The translations under genes and the position numbers were made by a program. This document shows, in pieces, positions 1-9,160 of a stretch of DNA of 64,000 nucleotides (position 1 is its first letter; each line of letters opens with the position of its first letter). The notes under the pieces were generated by a model. That model ran no database searches and had not been told where the DNA came from. It saw only the letters and a list, made by a program, of their open reading frames with translations. Source of the stretch: FEN-1219 sp963728995. GTDB lineage: Bacteria; Pseudomonadota; Gammaproteobacteria; Steroidobacterales; Rariloculaceae. The stretch is from contig CAVSMD010000001.1 in the NCBI GenBank assembly GCA_963728995.1, positions 186,001 through 250,000 on the forward strand. Direction: 5' to 3'.

Positions 1-1234
1 AAACAGCCGCGTGCATAGGACCGAGACCCGCCAAAAAATCATCCGCCGTGATCACAATGGGTTCCTGCGCGTGGGGCGTATCGCCACACCGGGCAGACTC
101 GATCACGGTGCCGTCTGGTACCCGGCAGTCACTATCGATGATCACACCGCGCAGGCGACAATTTCTCCCGACGATTGCGCCGGGCAGAATGACCGAGCTG
201 TCGACGGACGCGTGCTCGTAGATGCGAACGCCGGAAAATAGTACGGATCGGGATACGGTACCGCCGACCACACAGTCGTTCGCGACGAGGGAACTTTCGG
301 GATGGCTTTCGCGATTCGATCGCGCGTGGCGCGCTGTGAGGGTCGGCGCCTTGCCCGTGATCGGCAGCGGCCACAGCGTGTCGTCCAGCCGCAGACTGGG
401 GCACGCATCGAGCAGCTCGAGGTGGGCGCGCCAGTAGGCGGCCGGTGTTCCGACATCGCGCCAATACCCGGGTCCATTCCCACCGCGCTCGCGAAACGGG
501 TATGCGAAGACACTCGCGTCGTGGACGAGGGTGGGCAGAATGTCCCCACCGAAGTCGTGCTGCGACTGGCTTGAGAATGCGTCCCGTCTGAGCACGTTCG
601 CCAGAAAACGGGCATCGAAGACATAGATACCCATGGAGACCAGCACCCGCTCGCGCTCAGGAATCTCGTCGACGGTCTTGGGCTTCTCGATGAAACGCCG
701 TATTCGTCCGCAGCGGTCCATGGACAGGATTCCGAATTGGCTCGCTTCGTCCACCCCCACTTGCACGCAGCCCACGGTAACGTCGGCTCGCTGCTCGCGG
801 TGGTACTCGAGCATCGGGCCGTAATCCATCTTGTAGACGTGGTCTCCCCCCAGCACCAGAACGAACCGGCAATCCAGCCGTTCGATGACCTCCAGGTTGC
901 GAAACACCGCATCTGCGGTGCCCCGATAGCCCCGTGTGGACGCTCGCTGGTCGGCGGGCCAAGCCGCTACGAACTCCCCTGGCCCCTTCACGGCGCGACA
1001 CCAGACGTCGTCGATATGGGTGAGTAGCGACGCGGGCTTATGCTGGGTTGCCACCCCGATACGCCGAATTCCGGAGTTCACGCAGTTCGCGAGCGAGAAA
1101 TCGATATTGCGATAGGCGGCACCGAACGGTAGCGCCGGCTTGCAGACGTTGCGTGTCAACGCGCCTAATCGAGTCCCTTTGCCGCCCGCCAACACGACGG
1201 CGACCGAATCTCTCGCAAGCTTGTTCGTCTCCAT
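1..1234 (-). CDS. glgC: Glucose-1-phosphate adenylyltransferase, C-terminus cut by window edge
   Basis: Makes ADP-glucose from glucose 1-phosphate and ATP, the committed step of bacterial glycogen synthesis in the cytoplasm. From the ATG at 1234 an uninterrupted frame of 411 codons runs off the left edge; family members are about 420 residues, so only the tail is missing. Visible are the nucleotide loop GGKGTRL at residues 17-23, KPALPFG at 32-38, GGDHVYKMDY near 125, an IEKPK motif, the DVGT motif near 270, and isoleucine/valine-spaced hexapeptide-like repeats of the C-terminal beta-helix. The frame is intact, unlike its upstream neighbour on the same strand. No other glycogen gene is in the window. 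The family call is secure; the exact C-terminus is not visible. Confidence 0.93.
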   Translation of the reverse strand, partial: METNKLARDSVAVVLAGGKGTRLGALTRNVCKPALPFGAAYRNIDFSLANCVNSGIRRIGVATQHKPASLLTHIDDVWCRAVKGPGEFVAAWPADQRASTRGYRGTADAVFRNLEVIERLDCRFVLVLGGDHVYKMDYGPMLEYHREQRADVTVGCVQVGVDEASQFGILSMDRCGRIRRFIEKPKTVDEIPERERVLVSMGIYVFDARFLANVLRRDAFSSQSQHDFGGDILPTLVHDASVFAYPFRERGGNGPGYWRDVGTPAAYWRAHLELLDACPSLRLDDTLWPLPITGKAPTLTARHARSNRESHPESSLVANDCVVGGTVSRSVLFSGVRIYEHASVDSSVILPGAIVGRNCRLRGVIIDSDCRVPDGTVIESARCGDTPHAQEPIVITADDFLAGLGPMHAAV

Positions 1235-1301
1235 CGTTGTTATTCGCGCCGGTAACATTCATGGCACATCGAACATGGGAATCAATCTAGGAAGACAATA
1301 T

Positions 1302-1339
1302 AGCCAGCGCTATCCGTAGATACCGTAGCAGCGCTGGCT
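1302..1339 (-). terminator. Hairpin between the hydroxylase large subunit and glgC
   Basis: A perfect 10-bp inverted repeat, AGCCAGCGCT at 1302-1311 and AGCGCTGGCT at 1330-1339, with an 18-base loop. On the minus strand it lies after the end of the large subunit gene (1569) and before the glgC start (1234), and is followed by a T-rich stretch (TATTGTCTTC). It could end the upstream transcript; the long loop makes this moderate. Confidence 0.4.
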
Positions 1340-1514
1340 CGCCGCCCGTGGAGTCCGGCATCTACGCGCCCCTACGTGCCGCCGGTGTTCCGCTGGCACG
1401 ACCATGGATCGAGGACCGCGGAGGACGGAAGCCGCGTGCGAGGCGCCCCAAGGCGGGGGGGGTCCGAGCAGGCCCGGGCTCCGGACGTTATCCGCCGGCC
1501 CCCCGTCCGTGCGT

Positions 1515-1564
1515 GTCATCCCACCATCCGGCGGGGCCGGTGCGGGATCGGCGTCCGGGATGAC
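1515..1564. repeat. REP-like interrupted palindrome in a 334-bp gene-free gap
   Basis: The gap 1235-1568 holds no credible gene. Within it, GTCATCCC at 1515-1522 is mirrored by GGGATGAC at 1557-1564 around a GC-rich, partly self-complementary centre. GTCATCC/GGATGAC ends are typical of short extragenic palindromes in proteobacteria. A lone GTCATCCCG half is also seen at 35494 in another intergenic gap. Copy number elsewhere in the genome is unknown. Confidence 0.4.
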
Positions 1565-1568
1565 CGGA

Positions 1569-3869
1569 TTACAGGGTGTACCCCTCGGTGCTGAACGGCA
1601 GCGTGCGAACGCGTTGGCCCGTCGCCGTGTAGATCGCGTTCGCGATCGCGGGCGCCGCCGGCGGGAACGCCGGCTCACCGCAACCCGTCGGCGGATACTC
1701 CGACTGCGACGAAGTGCACGTCGACCTCGGGCGCCTTGTCGATCCGTATCAGCGGATACTTGTCGAAGTTCGACTGCTCCACGCGGCCACCTTCGAACGT
1801 GATCTTGAGACCCATCGCCGTGCTGAGCGCGTCGACGACCGACCCCTGGCACTGGTTCTCCGCGCCGCTCAAGTTCACGATCGGCCCGATGTCGGCGACG
1901 ACCCATACCTTGTGCACGCGCACCTTCTTGTTCGCGTCGACGCTGACGTCCGCGACTTCGGCGAAGTGCCCGGCGTGACTGAAGTGGAACGCGAGCCCCA
2001 GCGCCCGACCCCGCGGCATCTCGCGACCCCAGCCGGCCCGCTCCGCCGCGGTCTTGATCACGTTGGCGGCGCGACCCGTGTGCAGCGCGCGCAGGTTGTC
2101 GGCCACGGTGAAGCGCGGCTCGCCCATGACCTCGAGCAAGAACTCGACGATGATCGCGGTTCGCGGCCACGGCGCACTCGTGCAGGAAGCTCTGCACGGC
2201 GAACGCGATCGCATTCGAGCCCGGCGCGCGCCACGGGCCCGTCGGAATCCGCGACGAGATCAGCGACTGCAGCATCCGCCTGCTCTCGAGCACGTTGGCC
2301 GGGAACTCGGTCGGCGCGATGTTCGCCGCGCGTCATCGGCGCCTTGCCGTCGCGGCTGAACGTGATGAAGTGGTCCTGCCAACCGGACAGCTTGCCGCTC
2401 TTGTCGACGGCCGCTTTGAACGAGTGGAAGCCGCCCGGCCGGTAGTAGTCGAAGGCCATGTCGTCTTCGCGCATCCACTGCACTTTGACGGGGATGCCGC
2501 CCGCCTGCTTCGACACGGCGGCGGCCTCGCATACGCTGTCGTTCGCCAGCCGCCGGCCGAATCCGCCGCCGCCCCGCAGCTGATGCAACGTGACCTTGTC
2601 CTTCGGCAAGCTCGACCAGCGCGGCCACGGCGTCGACGGCGGCCTGCGGCGTCTGCGTCGGCGACCAGATCTCGATGCTGTCGCCCTTGAACCAGGCGGT
2701 GGTGTTCTGCGGCTCGAGATCCGAATGCGACACGTAGTGATACGTGTACATGGCCTCGACGGTCTTGCCGGCCGCGAACGCCGCCTCGACGTCGCCGCCC
2801 TGGCCGAGCACCTGCAGCCGATGCGGGCTTTGCGGCGAGCGCCTTGGCCTGCGCACGCGCATCCGTCCAGCTATCGCTCGAGGCGTCGGTCTCGTCCCAC
2901 GTCACCTTCGAGCTGCTTCTTCGCCTGCATCGCGGCCCACGTCGAGGTCGCGACGATCGCAACGCCCGACAGCACCGCGGCAGCGCCGGGATTGAAGCCG
3001 ACGGGATCGCCCTGCTGGCTCGACGATGAACGCGTCCTTCACGCCCGGCAGCGTCTTGATGTGGTCGAGGTTGGCCGACGACGCACGCGCGCACCGATCG
3101 CAGGCGCCTTCGTGTAGGTGGCGTACAGCATGCCCGGCACGCGTTGGTCGATGCCGAACAGCGGCTGACCGGTCACGATCTTCTCATTGTCGACGCCCGT
3201 GACGCGCGTGCCGAGCAGACGGTAGCTCGAGCGCGGCTTCAGCGCCACGCCTGCGGCGTCCGGCACCGGCAGCGTGGCGGCCACCTCGGCGAGCTCACCG
3301 TAGGTGGCGCTGCGACGGGTCTTGGCGTGATGCACCACGCTGTTCTCGGTCGTGAGCTCGGACGCCGGCACGTTCCAGGTCTTGGCGGCCGCCGCCACGA
3401 TCATCGCGCGCGCCGTCGCGCCGGCGCGGCGCAGCGGATCCCAATTCGTCGGCGTCGACGTCGAGCCGCCTGCGACCTGCGGCCCATACAGGCTCGCGTC
3501 GATGACGGCTTGACGCACTTCCACCTTCTGCCAGTCGGCGTCGAGCTCCTCGGCCACGATCATCGGCAGCGAGGTCTTCACGCCCTGCCCCACTTCGGGA
3601 TTCTTCGCGAACAGCACGATCGTGTTGTCGGGCCGGATCTGCACGTACGGGTTGGCGCTGAACGTCGCCCCGGCCGACGCCGTCTGCGCCATCGCACGAC
3701 GCGCCCCGGGGCCGATCGACATGGCGAGCACGAGGCCGCCGCCGGCGAGACCCGTGATCTTGATGAAGTTGCGCCGCGATACCGCAACGGCCTCCTCGGC
3801 TCGTTCCGCTTCGAGCGTTTGGAGGTACTCCGGCAAGTACGGATTGGGTGTGAAGGGCTTTGAGCTCAT
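1569..3869 (-). CDS. iorB: Molybdenum hydroxylase large subunit (isoquinoline 1-oxidoreductase beta type), multiply frameshifted
   Basis: Large molybdopterin-binding subunit of a xanthine-oxidase-family hydroxylase, expected to oxidise an N-heterocycle or aldehyde. The ATG at 3869 overlaps the stop of the small subunit by four bases (ATGA). Residues 31-60 hold a twin-arginine export signal (SRRNFIK, then a hydrophobic run and AMA-Q), so a periplasmic complex is expected. Later blocks are GQGVKTSLPMIVAEELD, GGGGFGRR, GNYRL-like and the terminal GEPAFPPAAPAIANAI. The frame changes about eight times: apparent one-base insertions near 1705, 2152, 2326, 2608, 2821, 2910 and 3018, and one loss near 3083. 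Stitched together, all family blocks appear in order and the protein ends at the TAA at 1569. Either the gene is dead or, as I think likelier, the sequence here is unpolished. Confidence 0.85.
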
Positions 3870-4351
3870 GACGCACCTCCGGTCTTCGCGATCTTGGCCG
3901 CGGCGCTGTGAATGGCCTTGCGGATGCGCGTGTAGGTGCCGCAGCGGCAGATGTTGGCCGCCATGTCGCTATCGATCTGCTCGTCGGTGGGCTTCGGCAG
4001 GCGCGCGAGCAGCGCCGTGGCGCGCATGATCTGACCGGCCTGGCAGTAGCCGCACTGCGGCACGTCCTCCTCGATCCAGGCCTGTTGCACGGCCGTCAAC
4101 GTGGCGCCGGGAGCCGACAGACCTTCGATCGTGGTGATCTTTTGACCGGCTGCGCTCTCCGCCGGCACCTGGCAGGACTGAATCGCCGCGCCGTTCAGAT
4201 GGACCGTGCAGGCGCTGCATTGGCCGATACCGCACCCGTACTTCGTCCCGACCAGGCCGAGCGTGTCGCGCAGCACCCAGAGCAACGGGGTTTTCGGATC
4301 GACGTCGTCACCGACCTGAAACGTTTGGCCGTTGACGTTGAGACTCAGCAT
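3866..4351 (-). CDS. iorA: 2Fe-2S small subunit of the molybdenum hydroxylase (isoquinoline 1-oxidoreductase alpha type)
   Basis: Carries electrons from the molybdenum subunit through two 2Fe-2S clusters. The 161-residue product has the plant-ferredoxin set C40, C45, C48, C60 (CGIGQCSAC) and the second set C100, C103, C135, C137 (CGYC and CRCGTY). The start at 4351 is chosen because GGAGG lies eight bases upstream on the minus strand and the protein begins exactly where family members do; longer readings upstream run into the divergent promoter region. The stop overlaps the start of the large subunit by four bases, so the two are translationally coupled. The frame is intact, in contrast to its partner. 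Confidence 0.93.
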   Translation of the reverse strand: MLSLNVNGQTFQVGDDVDPKTPLLWVLRDTLGLVGTKYGCGIGQCSACTVHLNGAAIQSCQVPAESAAGQKITTIEGLSAPGATLTAVQQAWIEEDVPQCGYCQAGQIMRATALLARLPKPTDEQIDSDMAANICRCGTYTRIRKAIHSAAAKIAKTGGAS

Positions 4352-4592
4352 TACAGCCTCCTCGGAAGTGGAACGATTGCCGGCCGGATGCGGCCTACTC
4401 GCTTGCATTGCAGTGTCGGAGAATCTCCGCAGTGAAGCAACCGCGCCGAAGGGGACCGCGACGGGCGGATCTCTAGTCTTCTCAACCGGGGGCTGCCGAA
4501 TGGGGCCGCTTGCTACAATCCGCGAGATTTTTCGGAAAAACGGCCCCGCGCCGCTTCGCAACTGCTGGAACATAATCTCGAGGAGGCTCTGA

Positions 4593-5183
4593 ATGACCAA
4601 CGTGAAGCTCGTTTCCACACTGCTCGGAATCGCGTGTGGTGCGATCGCAGGCGGTGCCATCGCCGCGCCGGCCACATACAACATCGACCCGAACCACACC
4701 TACCCCACGTTCGAGGCCGATCACATGGGGGGCCTGTCGTTCTGGCGCGGCAAGATCAACAGCTCGTCCGGCACGATTACGCTCGACAAAGCCGCCGGCA
4801 CCGGCACCGTCGAAGTGACGATGGACATGAAGACCATCGACTTCGGCAATCAGGCGCTGAACGATCATGCGCAAACGCCCGATCTATTCGACACGGCGAA
4901 GTATCCCACCGCAACGTTCGCCGGCAAGCTCGTGAAGTTCAAGGACGGTGCACCGACGGCCGTCGACGGCACTCTGACGCTGCACGGCGTCACCAAGCCC
5001 GTGACACTGACGATCAACAAGTTCAGCTGCAAGCCGCATCCGATGATGAAGAAAGAGGTCTGCGGAGCCGACGCCAGCACCCAGATCGACCGCGGGGACT
5101 TCGGCGTTACCTTCGGCAAGGAGATGGGCTTTCTGATGGGCGTAACGCTACGCATCTCCGTCGAAGCCCTGATCGCGAGCTAA
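4593..5183 (+). CDS. YceI-family periplasmic lipocalin-like protein
   Basis: A 196-residue secreted protein with a Sec signal peptide (residues 1-25, ending AIAA-PA) and the YceI beta-barrel pattern: YNIDPNHTYPTFEADHMGG at the N-terminus, the middle TLTLHGVTKPV block and RGDFGVTFG near the end. YceI relatives bind isoprenoid or other amphiphilic ligands. GAGGAGG lies 8-14 bases before the ATG. The gene diverges from the hydroxylase genes across 241 bp; a TACAAT -10-like box sits at 4514-4519 without a convincing -35. An insertion within the signal region is not seen. Ligand unknown. Confidence 0.92.
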   Translation: MTNVKLVSTLLGIACGAIAGGAIAAPATYNIDPNHTYPTFEADHMGGLSFWRGKINSSSGTITLDKAAGTGTVEVTMDMKTIDFGNQALNDHAQTPDLFDTAKYPTATFAGKLVKFKDGAPTAVDGTLTLHGVTKPVTLTINKFSCKPHPMMKKEVCGADASTQIDRGDFGVTFGKEMGFLMGVTLRISVEALIAS

Positions 5184-5200
5184 CATCCACACTGGCACAA

Positions 5201-5237
5201 AGTCCCGGTAGGGCCGCAGTGAGGCCCTGCCGGGACT
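5201..5237. terminator. Bidirectional terminator between convergent genes
   Basis: A 15-bp stem (AGTCCCGGTAGGGCC at 5201-5215 with GGCCCTGCCGGGACT at 5223-5237, one mismatch) around a 7-base loop. It sits between the convergent ends of the YceI gene (5183) and the secreted protein gene (5265) and can serve both. Confidence 0.8.
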
Positions 5238-5264
5238 CCCGAACGTTGGCACACGAACGCGCGA

Positions 5265-5738
5265 TCAGCCGATCGTGCAGCTGCCGATGTACATCTCGGG
5301 CCGCGACGTGAATCCCGGAATCACCGTGGGCGAGTACTCGAGCCGAGTGTGCACCGCCAGCAGCTTGCCCTCGCCCGCCGACCGCGCAATCACCGTGGTC
5401 AGATACAGCGGCCCCGTATCGCTCATCTGCATGATGTGCAGATACCCTTGCGCATAGCGCACCGAGATGAACGAAGCCCCGTAGTCCGTCTGCGCCTCGG
5501 CCGTACCCTCGTCCACGTTGATGTGACTGAATGACGCCTTGAGCTCCGCCGGCTTGACCGTGAGCGACGGTGTGTTCTTCTCCCAATTGCCCATCGCAAA
5601 CGTCGAGAAGCTACAGTCGAGCTTGGTCGCGGCCGCGAGCTTTCGATCGAGGCCTCCCGACTGGCCGAAGGCAGTGGACGACTGGAGCAGACCGCAAGCA
5701 GCCAAACCACCCAGTGCGATCGCGATAATTCTTTGCAT
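5265..5738 (-). CDS. Secreted protein of unknown function
   Basis: A 157-residue product that I do not recognise. It begins with a clear Sec signal peptide (MQRIIAIALGGLAACGLL, cleavage likely after AFG), so it is exported. The mature part is about 130 residues, mixed polar with the two cysteines CSF and SCT, and no membrane segment. It has the look of a small beta protein (alternating hydrophobic and polar residues such as YLHIMQM and LYLTTVI). The ATG at 5738 is the only start that gives a signal peptide. It converges on the YceI gene and diverges from the flavin protein gene at 5845, so it may share regulation with the latter. Confidence 0.8.
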   Translation of the reverse strand: MQRIIAIALGGLAACGLLQSSTAFGQSGGLDRKLAAATKLDCSFSTFAMGNWEKNTPSLTVKPAELKASFSHINVDEGTAEAQTDYGASFISVRYAQGYLHIMQMSDTGPLYLTTVIARSAGEGKLLAVHTRLEYSPTVIPGFTSRPEMYIGSCTIG

Positions 5739-5844
5739 ACCATGAGTTTTTAACACGTCGGCTCCTTCTTGGCCACGCGCGCTGCAAATTGACCGGCGGC
5801 AACGGCGGCCGTGATAATCGCGCGGCACCCAGGAGAAAAGCGCC

Positions 5845-6387
5845 TTGCGACTAGCACTCATCGCCGTCGGTTTCGTGCTGCTCACGATCAGCGGAGCCGA
5901 CGGCCAGGTCACGGACGACGCGAAGCTCTTGCAGCGCGTCTTCCCGAGCGCAGCGAGCTTCTCGCCGAAGAGCGGCACGCCTGCGGTGTACCGAGCCCTC
6001 GGCCCCGCGTCAGATGGCAAGCCGGGCGAGCTACTCGGCTTCGTATTCTGGACTACGGAGCTCGAGCCGCTCGAGCGAGGTTTCGACGGTCCGATCAAGA
6101 TGCTCGTCGGCATGAACACCGCCGGAGTGCTCACCGGCGTCGTCGTCACCGACAATCGCGAGCCGTACGGTTACTTCTCGGTCGATCCGCCGGAGTTCGC
6201 CGCACAGTTCAAGGACAAGAACATTCGTGACGGCTTCAAGGTGGGCGTGGACGTCGATGCGATTTCGCGGGCCACGATCTCCGTGACCAGCGCGAGCCGC
6301 GCGATCCGTAACAGCTCGCGCAAAGTCGCGCGCGCCTATCTGACGCCGCGGGCCTCCGCGGCCACGCCGGATTCGGCCGCGCAGTGA
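5845..6387 (+). CDS. FMN-binding-domain protein, NosR N-terminal-like
   Basis: A 180-residue exported protein with a signal peptide (residues 1-20) and an FMN_bind domain as in NosR, RnfG and NqrC. The stretch DAISRATIS near residue 146 matches the S/T-x-A-T site where ApbE attaches FMN to a threonine, so a covalent flavin in the periplasm is expected. The start is TTG at 5845, supported by AGGAG at 5831-5835. The stop overlaps the GTG of the next gene by four bases. In NosR this domain is fused to a membrane iron-sulfur part; here that part is the next gene. No apbE and no nos genes are in the window. Confidence 0.88.
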   Translation: MRLALIAVGFVLLTISGADGQVTDDAKLLQRVFPSAASFSPKSGTPAVYRALGPASDGKPGELLGFVFWTTELEPLERGFDGPIKMLVGMNTAGVLTGVVVTDNREPYGYFSVDPPEFAAQFKDKNIRDGFKVGVDVDAISRATISVTSASRAIRNSSRKVARAYLTPRASAATPDSAAQ

Positions 6388-7358
6388 CACGCATCTGGCG
6401 TCGCCGGTCTCCATTGCTCCTCGGGGCTGTCCGGCTACTTCTGCTTTGCGTATTGGTGAGCGGCGTCACGAAGGCCCAGCCCGCGGACGACGGCTTCGAC
6501 TTCGAGGACGAGGTGGAGGTGCAGCCCACGGTCCTCGAGCTGGCCAAGGAACAGGCGGCGGATATCGTGCTGTTCGTCGCGTTTGCGACGCTCGCGATGG
6601 TGAGCTTCTTACGCAAGAGCGTGGCGCTCAAGTACGTGACGCTGGCCATATCCGTGCTCTACATGGGTGTGTACAAGAGCCAGCTGATCTCCGTCGTGAA
6701 TATCTTCAGCACGCTCACCGGCAATCTGCCGCTGTTCATTCACAGCATGGCCTGGTATGCGTTCGCGGTATTCACCGTGGTGACGACCGTCCTCTGGGGC
6801 CGCCTGTACTGCGGCCGAATCTGCGCCTTCGGCGCGCTGACGCAGCTCATCGATGCGATCGTGCCGAAGCGGTTCCAGATCGAAGTGCCGCAGTGGCTCG
6901 AGCAACGCGCCAGCTACATCAAGTACGGCATCCTCTTTGCCGCGATCGCGTATTACCTCGCGACGCATGAGATCGCTTTCTACCGCTACATCGAGCCATT
7001 TTGGTTCTTCACGTTCGACGCGACCCCGGTGCTCTGGATCATGCTCGGAGCGCTGCTGATTGCGAGCATCTTCGTCCGCAACCTGTATTGCCGGTTTTTT
7101 TGTCCGCTCGGCGCCGCGCTGGGCCTGCTCTCGAGCCTCACCGTGTTCAAGATCAAGCGGTGGTCGGAATGCAGTCAATGCCGGCTATGCGAGAAAACCT
7201 GTGAGTGGGGCGCGATTCGCAACCGCCAGATCATCAAGACGGAATGCGTCCGCTGCGACGATTGCGAGATCCTGTACGCCGATCAGTCACGCTGTCCGCA
7301 CTGGCTGCTCGAGCTGAAACGCAAGGCGCGCGCACCGCAGAGCCACACCGCTCCATAG
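6384..7358 (+). CDS. Membrane polyferredoxin, NosR/NirI C-terminal-like
   Basis: A 324-residue integral membrane protein with a signal-like first helix and about five further membrane segments between residues 50 and 245. It has the NosR/NapH pair of CxxxCP-like motifs, CGRICAFGA near residue 140 and CRFFCPLGA near 237, and a C-terminal iron-sulfur region with CSQCRLCEKTC and CVRCDDC. Such proteins pass quinol electrons across the membrane to a periplasmic flavin domain. The GTG start at 6384 overlaps the stop of the flavin protein, so the two act as one split NosR-like unit. The electron acceptor cannot be told from the neighbours. Confidence 0.88.
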   Translation: MTRIWRRRSPLLLGAVRLLLLCVLVSGVTKAQPADDGFDFEDEVEVQPTVLELAKEQAADIVLFVAFATLAMVSFLRKSVALKYVTLAISVLYMGVYKSQLISVVNIFSTLTGNLPLFIHSMAWYAFAVFTVVTTVLWGRLYCGRICAFGALTQLIDAIVPKRFQIEVPQWLEQRASYIKYGILFAAIAYYLATHEIAFYRYIEPFWFFTFDATPVLWIMLGALLIASIFVRNLYCRFFCPLGAALGLLSSLTVFKIKRWSECSQCRLCEKTCEWGAIRNRQIIKTECVRCDDCEILYADQSRCPHWLLELKRKARAPQSHTAP

Positions 7359-7380
7359 GTCGAGGAGCGCGGGGCTGGCT

Positions 7381-7884
7381 CTATTGCGGGCTCTGAACGC
7401 GCTGCGTGCCGAAGCCGTCGCGCGACTGCAGGAACACCTCGCCCGTCTTGTCATCGCAGCCGCCGGCGGGGATTGCCATTCCGCACTTGATCAAGCGTGC
7501 GCCGCTCGCCATCGCGCCGAAATTCTTGCCGTTGCGCAGCGGATTCAGCGTGACCGTGATGATGGTGCCGAGCGGGAAGCTCTCGACCGTGACGCCCTGT
7601 TGAGCGATCGTGGCCGCCGGCCCGAGCTCGATTCCCCAGATGACGGGCTTGCCGTCTGCCCCCACCTGGGCCTTGCCGTGCTCATCCGTGAGCTCGAAAA
7701 TCAACTGCGCGTGGTTGGCACCGGGAATGAATCGGGTCAGCTTGCCCGTCATCGTTTCCGTCTTGCTCTGGTCGTACATCGCGAACGAGTGATGCGCGTG
7801 CGCCGTTCCGAGCGCGAGCTGGCCAAGCCCGAGGCCGAGCCCCGCAGCAAGCAGACGAGCCTTCGTTCCACTCAGGTAGCCCAT
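7381..7884 (-). CDS. Secreted DUF6152-like protein
   Basis: A 167-residue exported protein: signal peptide to about residue 33 (ending TAHA), then HHSFAMYD, the family hallmark immediately after cleavage. It also has FELTDEHGK and a LGTIITVTLNPLRNG block. Start chosen at 7884, where AAGGGA lies eight bases upstream; a longer reading from 7920 would weaken the signal peptide. A paralogue lies at 32074-32496 with the same HHSFA start and the same beta-strand order. Proteins of this type are common next to PQQ enzymes, but I know of no assigned function. Two cysteines near the end (KCG and GGC) may form a disulfide. Confidence 0.8.
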   Translation of the reverse strand: MGYLSGTKARLLAAGLGLGLGQLALGTAHAHHSFAMYDQSKTETMTGKLTRFIPGANHAQLIFELTDEHGKAQVGADGKPVIWGIELGPAATIAQQGVTVESFPLGTIITVTLNPLRNGKNFGAMASGARLIKCGMAIPAGGCDDKTGEVFLQSRDGFGTQRVQSPQ

Positions 7885-8008
7885 AAATGTCCCTTCCCTC
7901 CAAGCCGGGCCCGCGACCACTGTCGCGGCCTCGATGCGGCCCGGCCCGCGGCCGAGCCACTCCCTAGATTAGATAGCAGCATTGATCCCATGACCAGTGC
8001 AAGACGGG

Positions 8009-8293
8009 TTAGCCCGCCGTCAGCCGCTGCTCGATCTGCGCGCGGTCGAGACCCGCCACGAGCACGCGTTTCTGCGGCGAACCGTGGCCCGCGACGATCG
8101 AGACGGCGCTCTTGCGCAGCCCCAGTGCGGCAGCCAGCAACGCCGTCACGGCCGCGTTGGCTCGACCGTCGCGGGGCGGCGCCGTCACGCGCAGCCGGAG
8201 AACCCCCGCGCGCCACCCGACGATCTCGTCGCTGGACGCACCGGGCACGACCTTCACGGTCAGCCTGGTCGCCAGCGGCTTAGTGCCGGCCAT
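8009..8293 (-). CDS. DUF167/YggU-family protein
   Basis: A small cytoplasmic alpha/beta protein of 94 residues. It shows the YggU signature VKVVPGASSDEIVG, the LRVTAPPRDGRANAA block and SAVSIVAGHGSPQKRV. The function of the family is unknown. The ATG at 8293 fits the family start; a GTG at 8308 in the same frame would add five residues. It diverges from the TetR gene over 180 bp. Confidence 0.88.
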   Translation of the reverse strand: MAGTKPLATRLTVKVVPGASSDEIVGWRAGVLRLRVTAPPRDGRANAAVTALLAAALGLRKSAVSIVAGHGSPQKRVLVAGLDRAQIEQRLTAG

Positions 8294-8472
8294 CGCCACA
8301 GAACCCACTCGCGGCGCCGCGCAACGGGCCCGCGGGCTCGTATATAACTATTCGCACACTTATTCTGCCACGCAATGCCAGCGCTCCGCTTCTCGACGTC
8401 TGCCGCTCGGGTGAGCTCCGTGCCGCACTCCGCGCGACGCCGCTAGTTTCATTCAAGCTATCATCCGCAGCC

Positions 8473-9036
8473 ATGGGACGACGCAGACAAGTTAGCGACC
8501 GCGAGATCAGCGCGGCTGCCCGTGAAGTTTTCTTGGATCGCGGCCCCAAAGCGCCGGTCGCCATGGTAGCCAAAAAGCTCGGCGTCTCGACCGCGACGCT
8601 GTTCCAACGCACCGGTTCGAAACAACGGCTGATGCTGATGGCCCTGCAGCCGGAGGGCACCCCCATCACTGAGCTCGAGCGTGGCATACAACCCGGTGTG
8701 CCGATCCGCGAGCAGCTCGGCATGGTGCTCATCGAGCTCAACGAGTACCTCGGCACCATCATTTCCGGCTCCATTACCCTGCGTGCCGCCCGCATCGAGG
8801 CAGAGCTGCCGGAACCGACTCCGCAGAGACTGCGCATTTTGCTCGCCCAGTGGCTCGCGCAGGCCACGAGCGCCGGCTTGCTGGCCGTACGCGACGCGCG
8901 CACCACCGCCGACGTGCTGATCGGCACGCTCGAGTCGCGGCACATCCATGCCTACATGCAGCAGCAACAGCTTCTCTCGAAGCAGCACAGAGAGTACATC
9001 CAGGCGATGCTCGACGTGGTGCTCCCGCCGGCCTAG
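8473..9036 (+). CDS. TetR-family transcriptional regulator
   Basis: A 187-residue dimeric repressor-type protein. The N-terminal 60 residues form the TetR helix-turn-helix (VSDREISAAAREVFLDRG, then VAMVAKKLGVSTATLFQRTGSKQRL). The C-terminal helical ligand domain is not close to any subfamily I can name. It lies alone between a divergent DUF167 gene and a carboxymuconolactone decarboxylase-like gene 124 bp downstream. I could not find a convincing palindromic operator in 8294-8472. Confidence 0.9.
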   Translation: MGRRRQVSDREISAAAREVFLDRGPKAPVAMVAKKLGVSTATLFQRTGSKQRLMLMALQPEGTPITELERGIQPGVPIREQLGMVLIELNEYLGTIISGSITLRAARIEAELPEPTPQRLRILLAQWLAQATSAGLLAVRDARTTADVLIGTLESRHIHAYMQQQQLLSKQHREYIQAMLDVVLPPA

Positions 9037-9160
9037 CGTCGCGCGAGCCGCGCCGCCCGTCCCCAGTCCGAAGGCGCAGCCGCTACACTGAACCCGCACG
9101 AGGCGCGCGCGGCGCGTCGCGGCCATGAGCTTTCCGCGTCACAACACATTGGAGCCTGGA

